Below are positions 1 to 8,289 of a stretch of DNA of 51,209 nucleotides, in pieces; the first letter of the stretch is position 1, and the number at the start of each line of letters is the position of its first letter. A program made the position numbers and the translations under genes. The notes under the pieces are model-generated. The model had not been told where the DNA came from, did no database searches, and worked only from the letters and a program-made list of their open reading frames with translations. Source of the stretch: CAZKWG01 sp964615375 (GTDB lineage: Bacteria; Myxococcota_A; UBA796; CAZKWG01); NCBI GenBank assembly GCA_964615375.1, contig CAZTOW010000063.1, positions 1-51,209 of the forward strand, read 5' to 3'.

Positions 1-684
1 CTGAGGCTCTGCCTCGTCGCTCTCCTGGCCGCCTGCGGCAAGCCCTCGACCGAGGCCCCCGCCACCCCCGCCGCCACCCCTGAGCAGGCCCCCGCGGCCG
101 AGCCCGCGGCCGAGCCCGCGCCAGAGCCCGAGAGCGGCGTCGCCAACGCCGCCACCTCGTCAGGGCTGCCCGATCTCGGCGCCAACCTCCCGCACGGGAA
201 GTGCGAGAGCGTCGTCGGGAACAGCAACGTGACCGGCGCCGACACCTACTACGTGGGCGACTTCACCATCAACGGCAACACGGTGACCGGGCGCGAGCGC
301 TGGTTCGTGTTCGCCAACAGCAAGCTCCAGCAGAGCTCGCACTGGGGCGTGGGCCCCGACTGCGTGCTCGAGTTCAAGGTCACGGGCTCGACCACGTCCA
401 AGGGCGCCTGCTCGGGCTGCGACCTCAGCATCCAGATCCACGCGGAGCCGGTGGCGGGGAGCAACTGCCCGGATGAGCTGGTCAACGGGCGCGATGATCC
501 GCACGGCGGCTCCAAGAAGGTGGGCGGCCACGGCGCGCCCTACGATGTCGCCTACGACATCCAGCGCAAGTCGGACGGCACCGCCGCCTTCTTCTTCTCC
601 AAGAGCGGCAAGCCGCTGGCCCAGGGCTACCACAAGGGCGGCGCCCTGAACTACGTCACGGATCACAAATGCAGCTGGTTCTGA
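1..684 (+). CDS. Secreted lipoprotein, 5' end at window edge
   Basis: The reading frame is open from base 1 to the TGA at 682-684. The first codons give a hydrophobic stretch ending in a lipobox (Leu-Ala-Ala-Cys, Cys at codon 12), then a Pro/Ala/Glu-rich linker to about residue 45, then a compact domain of about 180 residues. The true start is either the CTG at base 1 or, more likely, just upstream of the window, so the gene is treated as partial. The domain holds a C-x2-C motif (GACSGCDL), a later Cys before PDEL, and ends in HKCSWF. The next gene shares this cysteine pattern and ending, so the two are tandem paralogues. A lipid-anchored envelope protein of unknown function is the safest reading; I do not recognise the family. 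Confidence 0.8.
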   Translation: MRLCLVALLAACGKPSTEAPATPAATPEQAPAAEPAAEPAPEPESGVANAATSSGLPDLGANLPHGKCESVVGNSNVTGADTYYVGDFTINGNTVTGRERWFVFANSKLQQSSHWGVGPDCVLEFKVTGSTTSKGACSGCDLSIQIHAEPVAGSNCPDELVNGRDDPHGGSKKVGGHGAPYDVAYDIQRKSDGTAAFFFSKSGKPLAQGYHKGGALNYVTDHKCSWF

Positions 685-1262
685 GCGCGCTCCTGCTGGG
701 GCTCGCGCTGTCCGGCTGCGACGACCCCAAGGCCCCCGACGACACGGGCGAGGGCGAGGGCGAAGGGGAGGGAGAGGGGGACGACCTCCCCTCCCTGCTC
801 GAGGACGTGGACAAGGCCGGCTGCGACGGCGCCTACGACAGCGACGGGGTCTTCCACGAGGTCCCCGGCGCCGCCACCTACTTCCTCGGCACCTACGAGA
901 ACGACGGCGGGGTCTGGACCGGCGAGGAGGGCTGGTACCTCTTCGCCAACGCCGCCTGGATCGACGCCGGGGAGGGCGACTGCGAGGTCCTGTACGCCGC
1001 GGAGGCCACGGAGGCCGACCCGGGCGCCTGCCCGAGCTGCGATCTGGGCCTCAGCGTCACGCTGCAGGTGGACGTCACGCTCTCCGACTGCCCGGAGGAG
1101 CTCTACGAGGGCACCGACGGCAGCGTCACCTACGCCATCAAGTACACCTCGGACACGGAGGCCACCTGGTACTTCGCGTCCAGCGGCGACGAGCTGGGGT
1201 CGGGCTACTACAACGATGAGGCGATGAACTTCATCACCGACAAGAAGTGCATGTACTTCTGA
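669..1262 (+). CDS. Secreted lipoprotein, paralogue of upstream gene
   Basis: Predicted lipoprotein of 197 residues. Signal peptide 1-16 ends in LSGC with Cys17; unusually, its n-region has no Lys or Arg. It is followed by a run of Gly-Glu dipeptides (bases 747-779, five and a half units), an acidic low-complexity spacer that probably holds the domain away from the membrane. The folded part (about 45-197) repeats features of the upstream protein: GACPSCDL, a Cys before PEEL, and the ending KKCMYF against HKCSWF. The ATG at 669 lies inside the end of the upstream gene (16-base overlap), so the pair is probably translationally coupled. Function unknown; conserved aromatic and Cys residues suggest a disulfide-stabilised periplasmic or surface domain. 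Confidence 0.85.
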   Translation: MQLVLSALLLGLALSGCDDPKAPDDTGEGEGEGEGEGDDLPSLLEDVDKAGCDGAYDSDGVFHEVPGAATYFLGTYENDGGVWTGEEGWYLFANAAWIDAGEGDCEVLYAAEATEADPGACPSCDLGLSVTLQVDVTLSDCPEELYEGTDGSVTYAIKYTSDTEATWYFASSGDELGSGYYNDEAMNFITDKKCMYF

Positions 1263-1284
1263 GTTCTGAGCGGGAGAGCTTGTC

Positions 1285-2493
1285 TTGGACGCTGCCTGGC
1301 GCCGCTTCGATCTGGTCCTGGCGGGCGGGGGGGCGCGCGGGGCCTACGAGGCCGGCGTGCTCCGCTTCGTCCTGCACGAGCTCCCCCGGCGCTCCGGCGA
1401 GCGCATCGTCCCCCGGGTGGTCTCCGGCACCAGCGCCGGGGCGCTGAACGGCACCTACATCGCCGCGCGCTGCGACGACCCGGCGGGCGCGCTGGAGCTG
1501 GCCCGCATCTGGCAGACGCTCACGGTGGACCGCATCTACCGCTTCGAGGCGGTAGATCTGCTACGCTCCCCGCTGCGCATCCTCGGACGCAAGGTGGGTG
1601 ACGAGCTGAGCCTGGTCGACGCCCGGCCCCTGCACCGGCTGGTGCGCGAGGATCTCCCGTGGGCCTCGCTGGACCGCGTGCTGAACGACGGCACCCTGCA
1701 CGCGCTCGTGGTGGCCGCGACCGAGGTGGCGGCGGGGCGCTGCTTCTACTTCATGGACCGGCGCGTGCCGGGGCCCCCCATCGAGCTGCCCTACCCCGAG
1801 GAGAAGCTGGTCCAGACGCGCATCCGCGCCCAGCACACCCTGGCCAGCTCGGCCATCCCCTTCCTCTTCCCGCCGGTCGACATCGACGGGGACGCCTTCC
1901 AGGACGGCGGGCTTCGCCAGAACACGCCCCTGGTCCCCGCCCTGCGCCTGGGCGCCAGCCACCTGCTGGTCGTCGGCGTCAAACGCCCGCTCTCGGAGCG
2001 CCCGCCCGAGCACCGGGTCCGCCCGGAGGCCCTCTCGCTCACCTTCCTCATGGGCAAGGCCATGAACGCGCTCATGCTCGACCCCATCGAGCGCGAGCTG
2101 CACCGGGTGGAGCGCATCAACCGCATCCTGGACTTCGGCACCCGTGAGTATGGGCCGGACTTCGCCGACAAGCTCAACGCCGCGCTGAACCCGGGCACGC
2201 TGACCCACTACCGCAGCGTGTCCACGCTCTTCGTGAGGCCCTCCGAGGATCTCGGCCAGATGTCCGCGGCGGCGTGGCGCGCCGGCAAGGTGCGGGCCAG
2301 CCGCCCCACCCAGTTCCTGCTCTCGCGCATCGCCAGCCAGGAGGCCGAGGACGAGGCGGACCTGCTGTCCTACCTCCTCTTCGACCACCACTACACCGGC
2401 GCGCTCGAGGCCCTGGGCTTCGAGGACGCCGCGCGCCAGGAGGAGTCCATCGCCCGCTTCCTGCGCCTCGGCGAGCCCTTCCCGGCCAGCTGA
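1285..2493 (+). CDS. Patatin-like phospholipase
   Basis: Predicted serine lipid acyl hydrolase of 402 residues. The patatin elements are all visible: the oxyanion-hole glycine motif GGGARG at 14-19, the nucleophile elbow GTSAG with Ser50, and the catalytic-dyad motif DGG with Asp207. Known family members cleave acyl chains from phospholipids or other lipids. The start is a TTG at 1285 preceded by a GGGAGAG-type ribosome site at 1272-1278, 23 bases after the preceding lipoprotein gene, so co-transcription is likely. No signal peptide or membrane helix is evident, which suggests a cytoplasmic or peripheral membrane enzyme. The region after residue 260 is helical and extends beyond the minimal patatin core; its role is not apparent. 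Confidence 0.92.
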   Translation: MDAAWRRFDLVLAGGGARGAYEAGVLRFVLHELPRRSGERIVPRVVSGTSAGALNGTYIAARCDDPAGALELARIWQTLTVDRIYRFEAVDLLRSPLRILGRKVGDELSLVDARPLHRLVREDLPWASLDRVLNDGTLHALVVAATEVAAGRCFYFMDRRVPGPPIELPYPEEKLVQTRIRAQHTLASSAIPFLFPPVDIDGDAFQDGGLRQNTPLVPALRLGASHLLVVGVKRPLSERPPEHRVRPEALSLTFLMGKAMNALMLDPIERELHRVERINRILDFGTREYGPDFADKLNAALNPGTLTHYRSVSTLFVRPSEDLGQMSAAAWRAGKVRASRPTQFLLSRIASQEAEDEADLLSYLLFDHHYTGALEALGFEDAARQEESIARFLRLGEPFPAS

Positions 2494-2508
2494 CCAGATC
2501 GGCCTTCG

Positions 2509-3549
2509 CTACTTGACCAGATCGGTCACGTCCACGATGTGGAGCTGCCGCCAGTCCGCGCCCTCGCTGGGGAGCGCGGTGAAGGCCAGGAAGAGGCGGT
2601 CGCCCACCTTGGACACGGAGGGCTCGCCCACCGCCACCAGGCCCGTGTCGTACTTGACGGTCTTCGTGCCATCCAGCGTGGTGAACAGGATCTGGTTGGC
2701 CTGCTCGGGCGCGGAGACGCCGTAGGCCACCCACTTGCCGTCCGGCGTGATCGCCGGGGCGGCGCGGTGGGGCAGGCGCACGTCCTTGGCCAGCACCACC
2801 TTGGTGCCCGGGCCCGTGGAGACGGCGATGTCCCAGCGGTCCTGGCCGCGCTCGTCGGTGAAGAAGAGCACGTTGGAGCCGACCCAGATGGGGCGGGACT
2901 GGTCGCCGTTGCCGCCCATCAGGGGGACCTGCTGGCCACCGGCGAAGGTGAACAGGTCCTCGCCGCCCTGGTTCTTCCGGCTGAACGCCAGCTTGCTGCC
3001 GTCCGCGTTGTAGCGCGGGGCCGACTCGGTGAACGGGCTCGTGAACAGCATCGAGACCTTGTTCGTCCCGCGGTCCCAGCCGTAGAGGTCGCCCGAGCCC
3101 GTGACGTCGCTCACGAAGGTCACGGTCTTGCCGTCCGGCGACACCGCCGGCCAGGAGAGGTCTCCGTTGACCTGCGCGGCGCTCAGCAGCTCGCCCGCGC
3201 CCTGGCCGCCCGGCTTCCAGAAGAAGAGACGGGAGTCCTTGCCCGTCGAGCTCCCCTCGAAGATGACCATGCCCTGCGGCAGCCAGACCGGGCTGGTGGC
3301 CACGCTGCCGCCGGTGGCGAACTGCGAGGACCCGCCGGGGAGCACCACCTTCTGCGGTGAGCCGACGGGCGTGCCGTTCATGACCTTCACCACGTAGAGG
3401 TCCACGCTGCCCTGGAATCGGTTCAGCTCGAAGGCCACCCACTGGCCGTCCGTGGACCAGGAGGGGTTGATCGCGTGGCCCTTGTCCGCGACCGAGACCT
3501 CAGCGGCATGCAGGGTCGCAGAGAGAGCTAGTACCAGGCCGAAGATCAT
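2509..3549 (-). CDS. TolB-like PD40 beta-propeller protein
   Basis: Secreted protein of 346 residues with a signal peptide (about 1-15, cleavage after HAA). At least five WD40-like PD40 repeats can be read by eye, each with a (S/N/T)xDG core followed by a (V/L)xF strand: INPSWSTDG, WPAVSPDG, APRYNADG, SRPIWVGS and APAITPDG. This is the fold of the TolB propeller, a periplasmic protein interaction platform. It lacks the separate N-terminal TolB domain, so it should not be called tolB. Its start overlaps the stop of the upstream barrel gene by 4 bases, so the two are translated together and may act as an envelope pair. Confidence 0.82.
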   Translation of the reverse strand: MIFGLVLALSATLHAAEVSVADKGHAINPSWSTDGQWVAFELNRFQGSVDLYVVKVMNGTPVGSPQKVVLPGGSSQFATGGSVATSPVWLPQGMVIFEGSSTGKDSRLFFWKPGGQGAGELLSAAQVNGDLSWPAVSPDGKTVTFVSDVTGSGDLYGWDRGTNKVSMLFTSPFTESAPRYNADGSKLAFSRKNQGGEDLFTFAGGQQVPLMGGNGDQSRPIWVGSNVLFFTDERGQDRWDIAVSTGPGTKVVLAKDVRLPHRAAPAITPDGKWVAYGVSAPEQANQILFTTLDGTKTVKYDTGLVAVGEPSVSKVGDRLFLAFTALPSEGADWRQLHIVDVTDLVK

Positions 3550-4739
3550 CCGTCCCTCCTGTAGGCGGCGGGGGCGAGGGTGAACGCGAGCTGTGCCCAG
3601 GGATAGAGCCGGTCACCGTCCGAGAAGGCCCCGCCGTGAAGGCCGAGCCCGCTCTGAGTCTTGTCCGAATTCAGGAAGCCATAGAAGACGCCGAGCTCGG
3701 CGCCGGGTCCGTAGACGGTGGCGTCCTTCGCCTCCCACACGGTCCCACCTGAAACACCGCTGCCATCGGGGACCGTCCCTGTCCCCATCGCGCTCGCGCG
3801 CCCCAGGGAGAAGGTGGGGCCCAGGGCCAGCCGGAGATCACCGAGTCGAAGCGCCCCTGCGAGCCAGCCATAGCCCAGGTTCATCCGCGCGCTGACCTGG
3901 TCTACCTCCCAGTCTCCCTGCGTCGGGCTCGAGGCCGGGTCCGAGCCCCACAGGAGCCCGTGGTAGCCGACCTCGGTCAGCAGCCCCACCTTCGTCGAGA
4001 AGCCGAACTCGAAGCCGACGCCCAGCCGCGCCCCGACGCCGGAGAACGAGGACGGGCTGTTCGCCTCGGTGGGCTCGCCCGCGACCGTGAAGGAGACCCC
4101 GAGGTCCAGCCGCGGCCCGGCGTAGCTGAGCCCGCCCTCCCCGGCGTCGTCGCGCATGCTCTTGGCCTCGAGCACGACCTCCTGGGCCGCCGCGCCGCCC
4201 GCCGCGATGTCGAACTTCTTGTCCCCAAACGTGTAGCTGCCGACGGGGAGGATGCCCGTGTAGGTCCGGGACTCCTGGAGGGCCAGCTGCGCGGCCTCGA
4301 TCACGCGGCGCTGCGCCGGATCGAAGGGCATCTCCGAGATCGTCAGCGAGCGATCGCCTGGGTACTTCGAGTCGATGCGCAGGACGATCTGGCCGAAGTT
4401 CTGGTTCAGGTCGGCCAGCCAGCTGGTGACCTCCTCGGTCTTCTCCAGGGCCAGCGCCCGCTGCAGGCGCACGTAGACGGCGTTGGTGTCGCCGAGCTCG
4501 CGCGCCGCGGACGCGCCGAGGAAGTGGTCCCGGTAGGTGAGCGCTACGCCCTCCTCCGCGGCCAGGGTCTCCAGGCGGCGGTAGGCGTCGTCCACGCCCT
4601 TCCAGGCGTTCCGGCTCGACAGGCGCTTCATCTCGTCGGCCAGGCGGGTGCGCTCGGCCTCGGCGGCGGTGCTCGCGGCCAGCGCGGGCGCCGACGACAG
4701 GGCGAAGGCCAGGAGGATCAGGCGGTGCAGGGGCGGCAT
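3546..4739 (-). CDS. Predicted outer-membrane barrel protein with PEGA-like segment
   Basis: Exported protein of 397 residues with a clear signal peptide (1-22, ending ALA). Residues about 25-130 are helical and rich in Ala/Glu/Arg, resembling a TPR-like or coiled-coil region. Residues about 155-195 contain a PEGA-like beta segment (LPVGSYTFGDKKFDI). The rest is made of alternating amphipathic strands with many Gly, Tyr and Phe, and ends in a strand with LAFTLAP, consistent with an 8- to 10-strand outer-membrane barrel. A good GAGGAG ribosome site precedes the ATG at 4739. It is the first gene of a two-gene leftward operon. Function unknown; the barrel call is inference from strand patterning. 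Confidence 0.72.
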   Translation of the reverse strand: MPPLHRLILLAFALSSAPALAASTAAEAERTRLADEMKRLSSRNAWKGVDDAYRRLETLAAEEGVALTYRDHFLGASAARELGDTNAVYVRLQRALALEKTEEVTSWLADLNQNFGQIVLRIDSKYPGDRSLTISEMPFDPAQRRVIEAAQLALQESRTYTGILPVGSYTFGDKKFDIAAGGAAAQEVVLEAKSMRDDAGEGGLSYAGPRLDLGVSFTVAGEPTEANSPSSFSGVGARLGVGFEFGFSTKVGLLTEVGYHGLLWGSDPASSPTQGDWEVDQVSARMNLGYGWLAGALRLGDLRLALGPTFSLGRASAMGTGTVPDGSGVSGGTVWEAKDATVYGPGAELGVFYGFLNSDKTQSGLGLHGGAFSDGDRLYPWAQLAFTLAPAAYRRDG

Positions 4740-4802
4740 GCACGCTCCTCGGGGCGAGGGGTTCGGGGAAGGGGCAGGGTAGGGGTCCAGGGGAGGACCG
4801 TG

Positions 4803-4819
4803 CGGTATAGATATACGTG
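4803..4819 (-). promoter_or_regulatory. AT-rich island, possible promoter of the 4739-2509 operon
   Basis: In the 91-base gap between the ATPase stop (4831) and the barrel gene start, this is the only AT-rich stretch. Read leftward it contains TATATC and TATACC, either of which could be a -10 element. No convincing -35 element stands at 16-18 bases upstream, so this is a weak call. Confidence 0.25.
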
Positions 4820-4830
4820 ATCGCGGGGGG

Positions 4831-5775
4831 TCACGGTGACCTCGATCGCGCCAGGGCGTGACAGGCCACCCGATGTTGGGGGGAATCCTGCGGAGTGAGG
4901 CCTGGGACCTCGCTCTGACAGCGCTCGTCTACCCCGTCCCGGTCCAGGTGGCAGTCCGGGCGGAAGGGGCAGCCGCGCTGCGCGAGGGGGCCGCGGGGCA
5001 CCGGCGCGCTCCAGGGATCGAAGAGCAGGCGGGCGTAGGGGTGGCGCGGCGTGTGCAGCCGCAGGTCCAGCTCCTCGATGACCCGCCCGCTGAGCATGGT
5101 CAGCACCTTGTGGCACCAGCCGCGGGCCGCGGACATGTCGTGCGTCACCAGGATGCAGCCCGCGCCGGTGGGGAGGTTGCCGATCAGCGCCTCCAGCACC
5201 GAGGCGCGGCGGTCGGGGTCGAGCCCGCTGGTGGGCTCGTCGGCGACGACCAGGCGCGGGCTGAGCGCGAGGACGCGGGCGAGGGTCACCCGCCGCTGCT
5301 CCCCGCCGGAGAGCTCGCGGGGGAGGGCGTGCCCGCGCGCCCCCAGGCCCAGGCGCGCCAGCATGGCCTCTGCCTCGTCGCGAGCCTCGGCGCGGCCCTT
5401 GCCCGCCAGCACCATCAGCGTCTCCTGGACGTGCTCCAGGACGGTCTGCTGGGGGTCCAGGGCGGCGAGGGCGTCCTGGGGCACGTACTGGTAGCGGGCG
5501 CGCCGCGCGCGCCGCTCGGCCTCGGGGCGGTCGTCCCAGCGCTGCCCCTCCAGCCAGATCTCGCCGGCGGTGGGGGCCTCGAGCCCCAGCACCATGCGGC
5601 TCACCGTGGTCTTGCCCGAGCCGGACTGGCCGACCAGCGCCACCACCTCGCCCTCGCCCACGGTGAATTCTACGCCGCGCACGGCGGGGATGTCCCGGCT
5701 CGGGCTCCAGGGGAAGGGGCCCGACTGCACGAAGGTCTTGCTGAGGCCCTTGACCTCGACGATGGGCGCGCTCAT
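4831..5775 (-). CDS. Peptide-type ABC importer ATPase, OppF/DppF class
   Basis: Cytoplasmic ABC ATPase of 314 residues. Walker A GQSGSGKTT at 49-57, Q-loop YQYVPQD, signature LSGGEQRR, Walker B LVVADEP followed by a TSGLD D-loop, and a switch His in LVTHD. After residue 250 it carries the oligopeptide-transporter C-terminal domain with GCPFRPDC and a later Cys, as in DppF/OppF where this extension binds metal or an Fe-S cluster in some members. The ATG at 5775 overlaps the preceding ATPase stop by 4 bases. It is the last gene of the nine-gene operon that starts at 14134 and would pair with the shorter ATPase to power the two permeases. Confidence 0.93.
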   Translation of the reverse strand: MSAPIVEVKGLSKTFVQSGPFPWSPSRDIPAVRGVEFTVGEGEVVALVGQSGSGKTTVSRMVLGLEAPTAGEIWLEGQRWDDRPEAERRARRARYQYVPQDALAALDPQQTVLEHVQETLMVLAGKGRAEARDEAEAMLARLGLGARGHALPRELSGGEQRRVTLARVLALSPRLVVADEPTSGLDPDRRASVLEALIGNLPTGAGCILVTHDMSAARGWCHKVLTMLSGRVIEELDLRLHTPRHPYARLLFDPWSAPVPRGPLAQRGCPFRPDCHLDRDGVDERCQSEVPGLTPQDSPQHRVACHALARSRSP

Positions 5776-6521
5776 TCGCCCCCCTCGTGCGTGGTCTCGT
5801 CGCCCGAGGGCGCCAGGCGGACCACGTCGTCGGCGATGCGCTCGACGGTGTCCTCGTGGTGGCTGATGAGCAGCAGGCCGGCGCCGTGGTCGCGGCTGAC
5901 GACCACCAGGAGCTCGACGACCGCGCGCCGCAGCACGGGGTCCAGGCCGGTCTCGGGCTCGTCGGCGATGACGAAGCGCGGCTGGGGCGCCACGGCGATG
6001 GCCAGGGCCGCGCGCTGGCACATGCCGCCGGAGAGCTCGCCGGGCAGCGCGGTGGCCACCTCCGGGCCCAGCCCCACCTCCGCCAGCAGATCGCGGATCT
6101 CGGCGCCCACGTCCTTGGAGGGGCGCTCGCGGCGGGCCATCGCCAGCTCCATCTGGCGCCCGATGGTGCGGCCGGGGTTCAGCGCCGAGCTCGCCGCCTG
6201 GGGCGCGTAGCTCACGTACGAGCCGCGCAGGCTGGCGGTCTCGCGGAGCAGGCGGTCCTGGGCCCCCGGGCCCTGCCCGCGCACCTCGGCGAAGAGGTCC
6301 CGCCCCCGGTCCAGGGCCGGATAGTGCAAGGTGCCCGCCTGCAAGCCCGGACTCACGTCCAGCACGCACATCATGGCCCGCGCCGTCAGCGACTTGCCCG
6401 CGCCGGAAGGCCCCACCAGGGCCGTCACCCTGCGCGCCGTGACCGTGACGTCCACGCCCTCGACCAGGGAGCGGTCGGGGGCCCGGACGTGCAGCCCGCG
6501 GAGCTCGGCCAGCACGCTCAT
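5772..6521 (-). CDS. Peptide-type ABC importer ATPase, OppD/DppD class, short
   Basis: ABC ATPase of 249 residues. Walker A GPSGAGKS at 37-44, Q-loop SYAPQ, signature LSGGMCQRAA, Walker B FVIADEPETGLD, switch His in LLISHHED. It is shorter than typical OppD/DppD (about 320 residues): the chain ends soon after the H-loop and lacks the oligopeptide C-terminal Cys domain kept by its partner. Many real nickel-type ATPases of this class are similarly short. The ATG at 6521 overlaps the permease stop by 4 bases. Substrate cannot be read from the ATPase; see the binding protein. Confidence 0.9.
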   Translation of the reverse strand: MSVLAELRGLHVRAPDRSLVEGVDVTVTARRVTALVGPSGAGKSLTARAMMCVLDVSPGLQAGTLHYPALDRGRDLFAEVRGQGPGAQDRLLRETASLRGSYVSYAPQAASSALNPGRTIGRQMELAMARRERPSKDVGAEIRDLLAEVGLGPEVATALPGELSGGMCQRAALAIAVAPQPRFVIADEPETGLDPVLRRAVVELLVVVSRDHGAGLLLISHHEDTVERIADDVVRLAPSGDETTHEGGE

Positions 6522-7339
6522 CGCGCCCTCGTCGCGTGGCCGATGGCCAGGTTCATGAGGGTCACCAGCCCCAGGAGCCCGAGGCCGAGGATCAGGGCGT
6601 GACCGCTGGCCACGTCGATCACCAGCGAGGGATAGCCCAGGTTCAGCAGGTCCGCCCAGCTCTTCGCGCTGTCGGAGTGGGTGAAGCTGGGCTGGTCCTC
6701 GGTGAGCGCGAGGTAGGAGAGGGCGATCTCCAGGAAGACCACCTGCATCACCGTCTCCGCGCCCTGGCGCAGCACGACGGGCCGCAGGTTGTAGGCCACC
6801 AGGTGGACGCCGTAGATGCGGGCCAGCGAGAAGCCGTGGGCGCGCAGGGCCTCCACGAAGCGGGCGCCGCCGAGGCGCTCGGAGACCGCTGCCGCCTCGT
6901 CCATGGCCCCCGGGCTCGCCAGCAGGGCCCAGGCGAGCGCCAGCGGCAGGAGCCCGCGCTTCTCCGCGGGGAGCACGAGGGCGACGACCAGGATCACGAG
7001 CATGCGCGGGAGCGCGCCCATGATCTCGGAGAAGCCCTGAATCCAGGTGTTGACCCGCTCGGACCCCATGCTGCGCAGGAGCCCGCCCAGCACGCCCATG
7101 CCCGTGACGAAGAGCCCGGCGATGGCCGCGGGGACCAGGACCACCCGCGCGCCCTGGGCGGCGTACATCCACAGGGGGCGCCCGCGATCGTCCGCGCCGA
7201 AGGGCGGCATGGTCAGCGGGCTCGCGTAGCTCGCGTCGGCGGCGGGCACGGGCAGGTGCTCCGGGGCCAGGGCGGCGCCCAGCACCAGCAGCGCGGCGCA
7301 GACCAGCGCCACAACGCCCGCGGTGGAGCGCGAGATCAC
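6518..7339 (-). CDS. ABC importer permease, DppC class
   Basis: Inner-membrane permease of 273 residues. An N-terminal helix (about 7-25) and a periplasmic segment with PPFGADDRGRP (the usual FGTDxxGRD of DppC permeases) precede five further helices. The coupling loop is recognisable as EALRAHGFSLARIYGVHL, matching the EAA motif where the permease contacts the ATPase. Start is a GTG at 7339 forming a GTGA overlap with the DppB-class gene. A longer than usual helical insert precedes the EAA loop (about 120-150). With the neighbouring DppB-class gene it would form the heterodimeric channel. Confidence 0.88.
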   Translation of the reverse strand: MISRSTAGVVALVCAALLVLGAALAPEHLPVPAADASYASPLTMPPFGADDRGRPLWMYAAQGARVVLVPAAIAGLFVTGMGVLGGLLRSMGSERVNTWIQGFSEIMGALPRMLVILVVALVLPAEKRGLLPLALAWALLASPGAMDEAAAVSERLGGARFVEALRAHGFSLARIYGVHLVAYNLRPVVLRQGAETVMQVVFLEIALSYLALTEDQPSFTHSDSAKSWADLLNLGYPSLVIDVASGHALILGLGLLGLVTLMNLAIGHATRAR

Positions 7340-8274
7340 GCGGCCTCCCGCGCCAGGGCGGGCACGCGCGGGGCCCGGCGGATGTGCAGGGCGGTGGCGA
7401 TCTCCACGCCGGCCTGCGCCAGGAGCAGCACGGCGCTCATCGCGGCGAAGCCCGTCGCGGCGGCCAGCACGACCCCGAAGTCCTGGAGCAGCGTGCCCCC
7501 CCAGAGCAGGTCGCCGAGCCCGTCCAGGCGCAGCACGACCTCCACGACCACCAGCCCGCTCATCAGGTGCAGGACGCGGGCGCGGAGCTGCCCGGCCAGG
7601 GCGGGGGCGAGGTTGGGGAGCGTGTTGTCGATTCGTCGCTCCCCACGCAACAACGCTACCCTTGCATAGCGCTGTTGTTCCTCTGTGGTGAACAGTCCGC
7701 GTACGCCCGAGACCGTGCTGGAGAAGGCTCCGTCGGCGAAGCCCAGCACCAGCGCTCCGGCCACAAGCCGCAGGACCCCCGCCACGCCCTCGAAGCTCAG
7801 CGCCCCGAAGCTCAGCTCGATGATCGCCGCCGCCACCAGGGCCAGCACCAGCGCGGGCACGAGCCCCGAGATCTGCAGGACGCGCTGCAGGCGCTCCTTG
7901 ATGAGGCTGGTGGACGCCAGCAGGGTCGCCGCCGCCATCGGCACCAGCGCCAGCCCCAGCAGGGCGAGCGTGTTGGGCACGCTCTCGGAGAGCAGGTCTC
8001 GCACGGGGACGCCCTGCTGCAGGCGCCAGGAGTTCCCGAAGTCACCGCCCAGCGCGGCCTGAATCCAGCCCACGAAGAAGGCCCAGGGGCCCGCGTTCAG
8101 GTTCCAGCGCGCCGCCAGCGCCTCCGTCCCGCCGCAGCTCTGCGGCGGACAGATGATGCTGGCCGGATCGCCCGGGAGCGCCCAGATCAGCATGGTGATG
8201 ATGGCCGGGACCGCCGCTGGCAGGATCAGCGCCACGGCCACGCGCACAGCGGGTCTGAGCCACCAGCGGTTCAA
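7336..8274 (-). CDS. ABC importer permease, DppB class
   Basis: Inner-membrane permease of 312 residues. The first helix at about 12-33 is followed by a periplasmic loop with LGGDFGNSW (family pattern LGGDFGxS), then further helices. The EAA-type coupling loop reads RYARVALLRGERRIDNTLPNLAP, and the conserved region after it (VEVVLRLDGLGDLLW) matches the E-x-x-F-x-x-x-G-L-G motif of DppB permeases. The start is TTG at 8274. A Cys pair (CPPQSC) in the first periplasmic loop is unusual and could form a disulfide. The gene follows the binding-protein gene by 15 bases. Confidence 0.88.
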   Translation of the reverse strand: MNRWWLRPAVRVAVALILPAAVPAIITMLIWALPGDPASIICPPQSCGGTEALAARWNLNAGPWAFFVGWIQAALGGDFGNSWRLQQGVPVRDLLSESVPNTLALLGLALVPMAAATLLASTSLIKERLQRVLQISGLVPALVLALVAAAIIELSFGALSFEGVAGVLRLVAGALVLGFADGAFSSTVSGVRGLFTTEEQQRYARVALLRGERRIDNTLPNLAPALAGQLRARVLHLMSGLVVVEVVLRLDGLGDLLWGGTLLQDFGVVLAAATGFAAMSAVLLLAQAGVEIATALHIRRAPRVPALAREAA

Positions 8275-8289
8275 GGGAGCCTCGAGTGC

